This document shows, in pieces, positions 40,201 to 51,715 of a stretch of 64,000 bases of DNA (within the stretch, counting starts at the first letter, position 1; each line of letters starts with the position of its first letter). Where the stretch lies: contig NC_058496.1 of the NCBI RefSeq assembly GCF_020382885.2, forward strand, positions 18,022,501 to 18,086,500. Direction: 5' to 3'. The notes under the pieces are model-generated. The model made no database searches. It had not been told where the DNA came from and worked only from the letters and a program-made list of their open reading frames with translations. The position numbers and the translations under genes are program-made. This stretch comes from Scatophagus argus (taxonomy: Eukaryota; Chordata; Actinopteri; Scatophagidae).

Positions 40201-43200
40201 TCTGGTAATTCATCCACAGCTATCATAATATTGTATATACTAGGGCTTCAGGGTATTTACTTTTTTAGCAAATCGAATTGAATGTTGCATTGGATCTACT
40301 GTCGATTCTGACCACAAACAGATCTAACCAGATCCTGTTTGATTGGGGTATGCAGAGACTGTGGTGTGTGTGTGTGTTTGTATGTGTATGTGCAGGCTAC
40401 ATTAGCCACTACTAACTTAACACACCCACAACTACTCTAAACTGTCAGAGATAGAATTGCATCGTGGGCGTCAGTGTTTTAACAAGGAGGCAGAATGCAT
40501 GGAATATAAATGATTATGTCCTCTGGTTCTTCTGCATTGATTTTGAGTCACTACACATGCATGTGTGTGTTTTGTTTTCCTTTAGATCCTGTCTAACTTG
40601 GTGATGGAGGGCCTCCTCCCTGTGCTGAGGGAGCTCATCTCCCCACGCCTCAAAGGCAAACTACACGAGAGGCAGAGGAACTGGATGTTGGTAAGAAACA
40701 TTACAGTTACATTAATTTCAAACCCTCAGCAGCTGATGCTTTTCTTAATCATCTTAAATGTCCAGTATGTACTGGTTAGTGGTGTCTAGTGGTGCGGGTG
40801 CATGTTGTAGCCAGCTGAATACCCCTCGTCTGTTGTGGCCGCTCCCTCTGTAGGCATAAAAGGCCCATTCTAAGGTAACAAAGATGCAACGATTCTAACC
40901 TTAACGACAACATAATTGTGGTTATTATTTTCCTTTTCTACCAATTGATCCCCATAAATCCTACACAGCGGACCTTCAATTAAAAAAAAATACAGGAAAT
41001 AATAATTCTTAGTAAATTAAATTTCCCATAGATTTTAGTCTTCATTGGAGGGGAAAGCATCAGAAACAGCATTTACGTCAGAGAATATAAAATAATTCTA
41101 GTAATAATAATCACTGTTTGAAACCCTTGACTGACTGCAAAGACAACCAGGATGGTTCCATTTTCATATGTGCATTTCTTCTGTGTGTAGATTGGTGATG
41201 CTGTATACAGCCTGGTGCAGGGGCAGTGCCAGGCTCAGTATGAAGCTCTAGTGCAGAAGTGTGAGGCGGCCCGCTCCACTCTGGAGGCCTCCATACGAAC
41301 AGACATGGACCAGATCATCACCTCCAAGGAGCATGTCACCAACAAGATCAGAGGTTAGCGAGAGAGCAAGCATAATTTTTTAAGTTTTTGCTTTTTACCT
41401 GAATCATTAACTCATTGTACGCTGTTAAATGAAACATGGAGTTGAGCGTGTGCCACCAGAGTGATCACAGATTTACAGATTTATTTATAATTTAAAGCCA
41501 CAATAAGGAAATTTAATTCATCATCTTGTTTTAGTTTGAGTTTATTGTTTAAATGCAGCTTGAATTAGCAAATTTACAATTGTTTCTTTAAATGTATCGT
41601 ATTTTTGAACGAAATTAAAAACTAAGGAAATATTATTCCAATAGCACACTTCAGACTTGCAGTCTGCCTTTCATGAGCAACTATGCATACTAATAATTTC
41701 CTGTACTGCATTGTTCTTGTTAAAATTTTCTATCATTACTGCAACAGTTAATTACTTTTAATCAGAGACATCAGAGAGCATTATGTGTGTTGTGAATCTA
41801 GTCATAAATTATGAGTGCATCATAAGACCCCATGAATGGCACCATACTGCACTGTAGATGTGGTTTTCATAGAAAGTCCTACCTAAAATTCTAACAAATA
41901 ATGTCTGTCTTGCAGACAGTTGAGACGCGTTTACCTTCCCTGCAAACACACAGTGACTGAACATGTACACACAGAATTATCTTACACCTTCCTGTGAGCC
42001 ACTGATGATTTACACTCAGTTTAAGCACCATGTTCCACAACTGTTGATGTGTTTGCGAGGCAGACCGACAGCATTCCTCACACTGTTTGTGAGTGACGGA
42101 TAAGCTGCTGTTGTTGCAGTGATGTTACAGAAGAAGTTCCCAACATGAGAAGATAAATGGAATATTAACATGAAATCATTCAAATCAAATCGCCAGTCAA
42201 TCACAGGACTGATGCACAAAGACAGACAACCACACACGTTCACACTCACACTCACACTTAGGGGCAATGTAGTGTAGCCAATTAACCTAATGTGTATGTT
42301 TTTGGGATTGCTCCAGCTCGTTTTATTGCTTACTAAATTAACTTCTAATTTGTAAATTAAAGTGGCTTTAATTAGCAGTATTTCCATAGTGACTCAGCGG
42401 TGAAGGAGGGGTTTTCTGATACAGTGACCCTGCATGTTTACCTTCTCTTCTCTCTCTCTTATGTCATCCTCATGTTAATGCAGAGGTGGTTCTCCACAAG
42501 GCCGAAAAGCTGCTTAAGGTAAGCATTCAGCCCTACATCAGCTCCATCCTGGATGCCCTAATGGAGCCAACCAGTCGAGGCTTCGCTGAGGTCCGAGATT
42601 TGTTCTTCAGAGAGTTGGTGGACATGAGCAAGAACACCCTCAATGAGGGCACCAAGGAGACTGTGGCACAGGTGAGGAGGTAGACTCAGGATAAGCTCCC
42701 AGTGCATGATCTGTATATCTGATCAGACATTTCAAGAGAAAAGTATGCCTTTTGACTTGAAAATGCATTCAACCAAGCCAAAAGATGCATGTTATTTATA
42801 AACATGCTATTTACAAGCATGTTATTTATAAAGTGTGCCAGTTTTTCCCCCCTCATTTCCCAAATCAGCTAACATTAGTGTTGCTAACAGTCTCTGTGTT
42901 TTGGTGTCATTTAGAGGTGCTCTGTTTCTGTTTGATACATACACAGACAGGGACTTCATGGTGCATTCAAATGCGCCTTGGAAACTATTCAAATCTGCAT
43001 CACTTTGTAGGGCAAAGCATATGGGTGCCAACAAGGACTTAAAGTTGAACTCAAGTGCACCTTGTAAACAAATGATCTCAGTATGCAAAACAAGCAGGTA
43101 GAAAATTAGACAGATGCCACAACTTCCAACTTCTTTTGACATTTAAAGTGAGGCTCTGTTGTTGAAAATGGCATTACCTTTAGTGAAGAGTGCATTTTGA

Positions 43201-46200
43201 CTTGTTGACAACTTGAAACTCAAAGTTTAGAGCTTGAGTTGAGACTTCAGAGACAACACTTACTTGCAGAGACATTGGCCCAATCTCTGGCATTGGCACA
43301 AACTGTGGAGTGCTTTAAAATCTTTGTAACTATGAAATCAAAACCCCATACCCCACCTCTTTCCCATAGTTAACTGGGATAGCCTCCAGTCCCCTCGCAA
43401 ACCATAAGCAGTGATAGAAAATGGATGGATGGATGGATGGATGGATGGACAAATAATCTTCTCTCTATCTTTGCCTCCTCCTCAGCACATGGAAAAGATC
43501 TCCATGCTGGCCTTCCATCCGGTGAAGATGCAGAGCTGCTATGAGAAGGTGGAGCACCTGAGTCTGGAGGGTCTGCAGCAGAGGTTTGATGTCTCCTGCC
43601 CCTCAGTGTTTGTCCAGAGGGCCCAGATCCTCATGAGAGAGGTGACACTCTAACACTGCAACCTACATCACTTTGCTTTTACGAATGAGTTTGGTCTCAT
43701 TTACAGTATGGGTGTTAAATTGGGCACTGTGTTGGTCCACAGTTACAGCTCCCGGTTGTAAAGCCAAATTTTAGCTTATCACAACTTGTAGTTTTATTTT
43801 CATAGTTTTGTCCATCATTTCAATCAGCTATGATAACATCTCAGTTGCTTAGATTAGGCCTCAAGCGTTGTGTTTCTTCACATACTATAACGGTGATAAT
43901 CCGCCATGTATCACAACAGCCAAAGCATCCAGAGAATCCTGGATGCTACTAATCTCCATATCGGATTGCAGGGTATATTAGGTTTTAGCAAGTTTACTCA
44001 TCGGTTTGTCCTCACTTCTGAAGTCTTTTTTCTCTTGTGATGAATGGCATTGTTGGAAAACACAATGAAACAAAATCTTTTGTGTTGTTTGCCTAATTAA
44101 CATATGATGCATCACAAGAATGGCGTTATGTAAAAATTGATATTACATCCTTTTCTTAAAATACGCTTTTGAAAATACCATGTTTATAGTGTTAGCATAA
44201 TATCATGTATGTCACAAAGGTTTTTCGGGTTTCATGTGAGACTGCTAGAAACGTTGAAGAGAGAGTTAGGGGCCGTATAGGAGGTGGACAGTGTTTTGGA
44301 GTCAGAGGGGCTGCAGCAGTCTGTCACTGTATCACATACACAACTGTCTACATGGACAGACACCATTAGAGCTTGTTGCTGAACCAGCACTTTAAAACTA
44401 TTTTGCTGTCTTTGTCTGAGTATTTTGTCGCTAGTACAGAAAATATGTAAAATGAGAGTGTTGAGACAGTGTAGATGAATTAACAGAATTTAAAACATAT
44501 CAGTTGTTGTAGAGTAAAACATGATGCTTTCCCCATTGGAATTATGATCTGGCATGTTCCATGTTGAGATGATAACATAGAAGAATGCAAATGCAACTAG
44601 AATGTAGTTTGTAGGTGTATCCAACCACAGCAAAAGTTTCCCTTTTGTAATTCTTCTTATGAAGCCCACCAGAACCTTGAAATAATTGCATTAATCTCCC
44701 ATGTGTCCAGACTTGCACAACAGCTCAGTCTCAGGGAAGAGATCCAAGAGGGAGGCATTCTGGCATTCAATCCCCCAACCTCCCCCATGGGGAAATCACT
44801 TATCATGACCTCCTCAGTGGGGCCCAGGGGCCAGTGTGGGGTCTACCCTTTGATTCAAAGTCACACAGAGTTCAAGTATTGTTTAGAAACAACATGTCTC
44901 AGTCTGTGCAGCGTGTCCTAACAAAAAAAAAAAAAAACATGTCCAAGTCCTTAAAAATCTCTTTAGTAACTGGAACTTTTGTTCATATCACACGACTTTG
45001 GACGTCTGGCACTGGCCCAGAGCTGAGCACATGCAAACATGTTTTATGCTAGAAATGTTCAAAGTCACTAACGTTGTGTACAGTTGGAGTGAAAGAGTCA
45101 AGATTGATTGTAGCACAACTCAAGCATACATTTTGCATGGAAACTGTTAAATCCATACAGTGTTTTTGAGAATCGATACAGTAACACTGAAGCGAAGATC
45201 ACGATGCTCACTCTGTATCAATATTTTCTTACACCTCTAATATGTTCTGTATTTCTGGTTTCTTGGAATCACTTGGAGCACCTAAGCAGCAGATGACTGT
45301 GGTTGACTAATGAGCGGATCAAATCCAGGAGCTAATGAAGTCAATATTTGAGTTAGTGCTGCAGGAGCTTTTTAGAGTTATCTGAATTCATTTGTTGTCC
45401 TTGTGTGAAGACAGACATGTTTACTGACTGTGTGGGAAAAAACTGAGTACAGTTCCAGTCAGCACAGTTTTCAGAAACTGTTTAACGTATGCAATCTGTT
45501 TGACATGTGAGTTAGTGTTTCAGTCTTAAAGCTGATGTATTTTGGAACACAAGAATAATTTCAGATAATCTCCAAGTCATTTTGCTTTCAACAAACAAGG
45601 GACACTTGTACTGAAGGTTCCTTTAGCTCAGAGGCATTGGAAGAGTTTCAGCTTGTGTTAACACCTGCAAACACAATAGATCCGTAGGAAGGTGGCTGCC
45701 CTCTAATGGTGGTTCAGTTACTCAGAACAAGTGATTGGAGGGCAAGTCTGAATGGGGGATATTTGTGTGCAGGCATTGCTTGATTAAATTTGAAACTTTG
45801 TTATAAAATATACATATGAAATATCTGTGCTTTCAGTCAGCCAGTTATGTATCAATACCAAAATATGATTAATTGATATTTAACATGGTTTCTGTAATGT
45901 AACACCATAGTGTGTGTGTGTGTGTGTGTGTACGTACTTATATCCACAGCAAATGGACAATGCAGTGTATACATTTGAGCAGATCCTTCACCAGAGTCTG
46001 GAGTCTCAGGGTACAGAGGGACTCTGTAAGACCATCCAACGCTGCCAGGACAGAGTCATTAAGGTAAAACACACACAGGCTAGTAGATGATCACTCTAAT
46101 CCTAAATCAAAACACACCGAAGGAGCAGAAAGATTTCACTTGACAAAAGTCCTTTATGGCTTGTCATAGCAGGAAAGTCACAAGCTTTATTAATAACATT

Positions 46201-47578
46201 AACGATGGCTCTGTTTTATTTAAGTGTCTCAGCAAGCCGTGACTGTGTGATGGTGAGCCAAAATGAACACCACAGAGCCTTGAAACTGAATCAATTAAAT
46301 GGAATACAGCACTCATTCATTTGATTATTTACACTTGTGCTTTTCCTACTGTGACATGACTTACATGACAAAAAAAATCTATATTGTATACACTGAAATG
46401 AATCATTTTCTATTTAGTGCACTATGTTTACACTCTGCCATTTTATTTGAATGCTTGAATTATTTGCAGATTTAGCCACGATATATTTCTCACAAGAATG
46501 TCCACAGTGGAACAAATAAAATGCGGTCCCAAGCATACACGATTTTTAGCTGATAATCCCAACACGGCTGGGGGCAATTGTGTAACGAGCCCCTTTCTTT
46601 GAAAAACATCCCACATAAAGTGTCCTCTTGAATGCCTCTGTGGTAGCTAAAAGATGTGCAAGAAAGTCTCTGTGGTGTGGGAAACATGATGCACTGCTGT
46701 ATAGGCTGCCCTTTATGCTAGAAAAGCAGTTGGCCTCTATATGCCTTTAAAGGCTTAAAAGGTTAATAGCTTCGTGCGGGTTTTTATTATAGCTCTATAG
46801 TAGTTATAACATCTAAGTAACATAATAAAACACTTTCAATCTTAAGCAGGTTTGTAACAATTTCACCATAAATGCATCATAACTTTGTGCATGCTGGTGC
46901 CCCACCATACACAATTGGTGCCCTTTTTTACTTGTTCTGACTGAGTCCACCACTGAGTGGAGCTAATTGAAAACATTGCATTAAATACAGTTAGGTAGTT
47001 TAGCTCAGTTGATCCCAACAAAGGGGTCACACCTAAAGGGTCACAAAATAAGACGGGGTCATGAGATGATTAATAGGAAAACAAAGAACAAAAAAGTGAA
47101 AAACACAACATTGTTTTCATCTTGTGGACCTTTTTTCTAATAAGTCATAGACAAACAAGACTGCTTTTTGTAAGAAATCAAAAAATGTTGGGACGCACCA
47201 GTTTAACCTTTTAGTGGTTTTATCTCATCCATGTGTTTGTTTTTAATTTTGTTTCTATGTAAAAGTTGAAATGTAATAAGTAACCATATCTGTCAAATAA
47301 ATACAGTTGAGTAAAAATAAAAAAGAAGCATTTACTGGAAATACTCGAGTTAAATACCCTAATACATTACTTCAGTACAATCCCAGAGTGAATGTATTTA
47401 TGTACTTAATTTCCACCACTTGTCACATATCTTGCTCTGGTGTCAAGAATCATTTCATGTTTCTAATTTATCTGGTTGTGTCTTAGTTTTAGAAGAAAGC
47501 TGTTCATTGAGTGGGAAATAAATAGGTTTCTGAAAACTTGCATTGTGGTAATAAGGCTTTTTCTTGGTTTGTTGCTTT

Positions 47579-47612
<34 letters not shown>

Positions 47613-49424
47613 GAAATTTGACTATGACAGCAGCACCGTGAGAAAGCGTTTCTTCCGTGAGGCTCTTCTCCAGATCTTCATCCCCTACATGCTGAAGCAG
47701 CTCAGCCCTTCCTGTGCCTCAGTGAGTCTCTGATCATTCTGTCACCAAAATGCAAGCCAATATGCATTCGTTTATGTGTGGGAAAGCTATCCAAAATGTG
47801 TGGGAAATTGTGTGTTTTTTTTTGTTGTGTGTACTTTTTGATGTTGGGTCTTTTTCATCTAGCTCTAGATAATGAAGATATAGCAACATGCATACTGTGT
47901 GTCCCAACAGATGGCCAACAGACAGAACTGTATATAAGACTGACTGGATGTCTGGATTCCACTATGTTGTTCTGTGTTAGAGTTATACTTTGTGTATCTT
48001 TCAGAAAACTGTTTTCCTGAGTGACACAAATCACATCCTGGAATGAAGATGCTTAGTGAAAAGATGTTAAACTGAGATGTTGAAAGGCTTTGACTGTTGC
48101 TGTTGTTGTGAATACCAGGAGCTGCCTCGCTTCCAGGAGCTGATCTTTGAGGACTTTTCCCGTTTCATCCTGGTGGAGAACATCTTTGAGGAGGTTGTGC
48201 TGCAGTCTGTCATGAAGGACATCATGATGGGTCAGTGTTAGGCCTCAACAGCATCCTTTGTGTTAATATCTGGACTGCACTGCTAAATTAAAGGAAATCT
48301 TTGAAGCAACCTGATTTTGTATCATAACTAGGTGTACTTTGATGTTTAAGGCGCTAGAGGTCTTGTTTAGGAACTATGTAATTTTGTCCTAATTTTAATT
48401 AGGACAATTTCAATAGGGTAAGTATCGATGTGTTACCCAGTAAATGATATGTGTATAAGCAGTTGTTGAAACATTTATGACTGGGAAAAAGGTGACATCC
48501 GAGTTCCATTTTTTTTTAATAGATTTTCTTAACAGTCATTTTAACCACCCCTGTCTGTCTGTAGCTGTGAAGGAGGCGGCAGTCCAGAGGAGACACAACC
48601 TGTACAGGGACAGCATTGTGCTCAGCAACAGCGACCCCAGCCTGCACCTGTTGGGAGAAAACCCCTCCATCGACTGGGCCGGAGAGTATGGAGGGGCCCA
48701 GGAAGAGGTGGACAGTACAGGGGAGGACACTGAAGGTGATGCTGAGGGTCAAAGTGTAGAGCCCTATAACAGGAGGAGGATGAAGCAGGTGGTGTCAATG
48801 ATCCAGGTGGAAGGATCCCCAGTCCTGCCCAACGAGTCATGCATAGAGGTGCCTGGCATCAATGACATTCCAGAGGAAGAGGAGGAGAAGGGTGGAGATG
48901 GGAAGGAGGACTCGGATGATAAAGCTTCTCCTGACCAGAATGGATCAGCAAGTCCCACAGCTTCAGAAAACCCTCCAGACTTAAACGGTTCTGTCTCGAA
49001 AGAGGAGGAAGCCAATCCAGAGGACCAGGATAAAGTGGAAGTCCCCCTGAAAGATGAAACTGCCACAGAAAGTGCTTCTGCTGTAGATGACAACCAGCCT
49101 ATGGTGGAGGAACAGCCATCCTCCAACCAGGAGGTGCCAGAGGAGGCAATGCCACCGCCACCTCCCTCCGACGAAATCTCACCTGTGGCTACAGAAACGT
49201 TTCCAGAGAGCCCTCCGGAGGCGACATCTGACTTCCCCCCGCCACCACACGACGACAGTGGCTTCCAGTCTCCCTCCAGTGAAGGGGCGCAGGCAGAGGA
49301 GGAGGAGGACGCGGCCCCTAGCACAGTGGCTCCACAGGAGCACCCTGAGGTGATGGAGAAGAGTGGTGCCACAGCATCAGCAGCAGAGACCGAAACCAGT
49401 GACTCTGAGATAAGAGACCAGTGA
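22254..49424 (+). CDS. niban2: Niban apoptosis regulator 2 (FAM129B/MINERVA), complete spliced gene
   Basis: PH-domain protein of cytosol and cell junctions, linked in mammals to ERK signalling, adhesion and suppression of apoptosis. Coding exons: 22254-22308, 32053-32183, 32321-32449, 32541-32646, 33619-33786, 38968-39083, 40586-40690, 41191-41353, 42484-42671, 43486-43641, 45950-46063, 47614-47721, 48119-48230, 48565-49424. All junctions are GT-AG, and they sum to 2511 nt (836 aa plus stop). The start MGDVISSHLDEAKREIIT matches human MGDVLSTHLDDARRQHI. Visible landmarks are a PH-like region about residues 63-196 (FSGSLFQYLEENKKWRNRF, FPLILWHPYARHYYFC), then helical family blocks RTDMDQIITSKEH, EALLQIFIPYMLKQL and FQELIFEDFSRFILVEN. 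Exon 14 supplies AVQRRHNLYRDS and a long acidic Ser/Pro-rich tail with SP sites. The tail makes it about 90 residues longer than the human protein as I recall it (746 aa). Teleosts carry a and b copies; which one this is was not decided. Confidence 0.95.
24535..24555. repeat. Poly-T run
   Basis: A homopolymer of about 21 T in niban2 intron 1. Confidence 0.9.
29037..29105. repeat. Long near-perfect inverted repeat (hairpin) in niban2 intron 1
   Basis: The left arm 29037-29068 and right arm 29074-29105 pair over 32 positions, with two G-T pairs (29063/29079 and 29050/29092) and one mismatch (29059/29083). The loop is the five bases AGATA. The first bases are CTGAATAGGCCCTGCCAGC and the last are its near-complement. 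The size fits a precursor-microRNA-like hairpin or a small palindromic transposon; neither identity is shown. A partial echo of the loop-side sequence follows directly (CCCAGTAAGAAATACTT, from 29110). Confidence 0.8.
35389..35425. repeat. Perfect 16-bp stem hairpin
   Basis: The arms 35389-35404 (GTAAATACATCATGGC) and 35410-35425 (GCCATGATGTATTTAC) are exact reverse complements around a GTCAT loop. It lies in niban2 intron 5 inside a 159-codon open frame. Confidence 0.85.
35957..36112 (-). mobile_element. AFC-like SINE 3' fragment in niban2 intron 5
   Basis: On the plus strand it reads TCTGCATTTGACCCATCCTT and CACACAGGAGCAGTGGGCAG, the typical 3' half of fish AFC-like SINEs in reverse. The tRNA head is missing. 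Confidence 0.65.
38375..38419. repeat. (AC)n microsatellite
   Basis: Two AC runs interrupted by GG lie in niban2 intron 5. Confidence 0.95.
39625..39672 (+). repeat. Retroposon 3' terminal fragment
   Basis: CCCCCAGGGATCAATAAAGT followed by ATTGTGATTCTGATTCTGA is the common 3' end shared by fish SINEs and LINEs. Confidence 0.5.
39838..40070. mobile_element. Probable non-autonomous DNA transposon in niban2 intron 6
   Basis: The sequence GAGATGTCTCACTATGGGAT, followed by CCTGATTGGCTGGTGAAACG and TTCAGGAGCGTGTAATCC, resembles a dispersed fish element that I recall but cannot name with certainty. Terminal repeats were not resolved. Confidence 0.4.
41776..41884. mobile_element. MITE-like element fragment
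   Basis: In niban2 intron 8: GAGCATTATGTGTGTTGTGA, then CATGAATGGCACCATACTGC and a terminal TTTTCATAGAAAGTCCTACC, matching the right end of the 14605-14790 family. Confidence 0.45.
42186..42312 (-). mobile_element. SINE internal fragment in niban2 intron 8
   Basis: CGCCAGTCAATCACAGGACT, AAAGACAGACAACCACACAC and GTAGCCAATTAACCTAATGT match the body of the 59618-59973 family. Both ends are missing. Confidence 0.7.
43370..43449 (+). mobile_element. SINE 3' tail just upstream of niban2 exon 10
   Basis: AACTGGGATAGCCTCCAGTC, CATAAGCAGTGATAGAAAAT and an (ATGG)n tail ending about 36 bases before the exon at 43486. It is a 3' fragment of the same SINE family. Confidence 0.7.
45911..45930. repeat. 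(TG)n microsatellite at niban2 exon 11 acceptor
   Basis: TG repeat ending about 20 bases before the exon starting at 45950. It forms part of the region where the branch point and pyrimidine tract should be. Confidence 0.9.
46998..47215. mobile_element. Probable hAT-like non-autonomous element
   Basis: In niban2 intron 11, AGTTGATCCCAACAAAGGGG, ACGGGGTCATGAGATGATTA and a following A-rich stretch resemble fish hAT-derived repeats (consensus GGGGTCGCGAGATGATTAA, from memory). Target duplications were not resolved. Confidence 0.4.
47271..47421. mobile_element. AAGTAC-motif DNA-transposon fragment
   Basis: It ends GTATTTATGTACTTAATTTC CACCACTTG, the mirror of the GTGGTGAAAT end at 54862. It lies in niban2 intron 11 next to the probable hAT-like element. 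Confidence 0.5.
47581..47609 (+). repeat. Poly-T tract at niban2 exon 12 acceptor
   Basis: An uninterrupted T run of 29 or more bases leads directly into ACAG at 47610-47613. It acts as a very long polypyrimidine tract for the exon starting at 47614, and is likely length-polymorphic. Confidence 0.9.
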
Positions 49425-50245
49425 TGAAATGATTTCCATTTGTTTGTCCTGAACTGAAATCTGTGGTCTTTGGCAACAATTCAGACCCTTCATGCTGTTT
49501 TGAACAAACATATGGGTGAGTTTTCGGTTCCCACACAGGCTTCAGTCATAATAATCACTCAACAGATTATTTTCACCGAGCAGGGCTCAGGTGCTGTCGA
49601 CATTTTTTTTTTTTTTTTTAGTATAGTATGAGTTTCACAACTTTTCATCTGACAACCATACACATAGAAGTTGCGCACGTTATTTTTTCTTCACGTAGTG
49701 TAAGTGTGAGCACAGTGGACGACCTTGAGTTCCTAATGGTGTGTTATGAACATGTGACAAGTTGCGGGAACCCCAGATGATTTAGCGCTCTCTTTAAGTC
49801 TCTTTTGTGCAAATACCGTTTGTGCTTTTGGAAACTCATTTTTTGGATATTGTTGGACTTAACTGGCTAACAGAAAATACATTCCAAATTTCAAAGGATA
49901 TTTTTTCCATCTCAGATTTACCTTTTAATTCATTAATTGTCTCCACGTACACACCATGTACATGCGGTTTCTTTTTTCTTGGTGGCTGTAACACTATTTT
50001 ATAACTTTTTCCCTTATTAAAGAAAGCTTATGTATATTATGTATAAATATTTGGATCAACCGGTGAACAACCAAACTGTCATTTTACATAATTTTATATC
50101 ACGCATCATCGCTGATCTCTTCTTCCCTATTTTATTTATTATTTTGCACCCATTCCTCTGTTTTTTTTGACCAGTGTACTTTTAGGTTAATTTTATCTTG
50201 TGTGATACAAACTGCTAATAAATCATTGTTAATTATTATCACTTC
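49425..50245 (+). other. niban2 3' UTR with polyadenylation signals
   Basis: Following the TGA at 49422-49424, ATTAAA lies at 50016-50021 and AATAAA at 50217-50222. The stretch between has poly-T (about 49602-49619) and AT-rich sequence typical of a 3' UTR. The cleavage site is inferred to be about 15-25 bases after the last signal. Confidence 0.6.
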
Positions 50246-51715
50246 ATCTTCGGGGTCTTTGTAGTTAACCTACTACTTGAGAGACAGTAGGTATGACTTT
50301 TCTTCACGCACGTTAGTCAGTTTGTGAACTGAGAGCCGCTCATCTCGAGTACTTGCCTGTGTGAGTCATCTGTCGGAGAACGTGATCTTTGATTCACTGG
50401 AACAAGACTTCAGGTTTGTAAGGTGCACAAGGCCAAATTATTATTTGAGAATTTTTATTTTTTTGTCACTGATTGAATCAGATCTTAAAATTATAAACTG
50501 ACCGAGTAGATTGCTGGGTAGCTTGGGATTGGTACCAGAAGTACCAAAAATTGTACACATTCCCCTTTGTTCTCGCAGCACTTCAGTCATCCCACCACTG
50601 GATGGTGCCCCAGGACAGCTGCTGTCTAGGTGTGGCTTGGAAGACTGCATTAAAACATCAAATTCAGCATTTTTATTTAAGTAGAGTTTATATAGTGAAT
50701 GTCTTAATAAAGACTGAAATGAACAATGAAAGACTGCTAAAGGAAACATTGCAAAGAACTACATCATTCAGAGCTCTGTAAACTCACTTTATGTTCTGTT
50801 TTTTTCACTCCCTTACACTTCCCAAATTAAATTTAGATCTGTTTAGCAAGCTAAATGTAAGAAGAATGCCACACTTGGTAAGTATCCTGAGCTTGCTGGT
50901 CGATCTCTCTTCTCACAACAAAAGTTGTATTTTTCTTCCCAATCCTACTACACCATAATGTTTCTGACTGTAATTTCATGTACTTACATTTTCTTATCAC
51001 ATTTGGAGCCTGCGATCCTGTGATATAAACATTAAAGTAATATTGTGACTGGTTGTTTTGTCCCCATCCTTTGCCTGTTCCTTTGGTCTGGGCTTTGAGC
51101 TTTCAGCAGCAGGTGTCGCACCCTCTGATGGCTTCAAAGATGTCATCCACTTCATCTGGCTGAGAAAACCAGTTACACTGGATCTTCTCTAGATTCTGTG
51201 ACCACCTTGTGGCAGGACAGTTGTAAAATGCATGAGCATGGAGGACATGAAGACAATATGACCAAAATGACCAAGCATGAGGGTCGTATTATATCAAGAC
51301 TGCAAAAGAAGAGATTGGCACAATCATCAAACTTTTTTTTTTTTCAGAGTGGTTACATCAACAATAAATACCTGATTTTATATAATGGTTTGTTAATGTG
51401 GCTGAAACTGATACACAATCATGCATACCCAGGTGAAAACTGAAACTGAAACCTGAACACTCTGTTGAAACTGAAATTGTTGGACTCAGGCAAATGTGCT
51501 TCGGCTCCAGGTTTTCACTGACGGGAGTTTTAGCACTTCGACAGAAGTCTTTTTGACTTCATGAAGGAAAGAAATTTTTGACCTCTCTTTCTGAAGATAA
51601 TTAGCCCTATTGTCCAGCGGTTATCTGCTACTCTGTTAATAGACAGTGTAAAAATGAATATTGATTGAATATTGTTGAAATCATTATTAAATGAATGTCT
51701 TTAATAACCTTTCAG
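50246..51715. other. Intergenic DNA without recognised gene
   Basis: 1.5 kb between the niban2 3' end and the kinase relic. It has short open frames only, none with a family resemblance that I can see. There is a poly-T run near 51332-51344 and no recognised repeat. Confidence 0.4.

Noticed and set aside
48764..49372. 202-codon open frame on the minus strand
   Set aside because: It is the antisense shadow of the GAG/CCA-rich last exon of niban2; its Ser/Gly-rich product mirrors that composition and the exon frame is clearly the real one.
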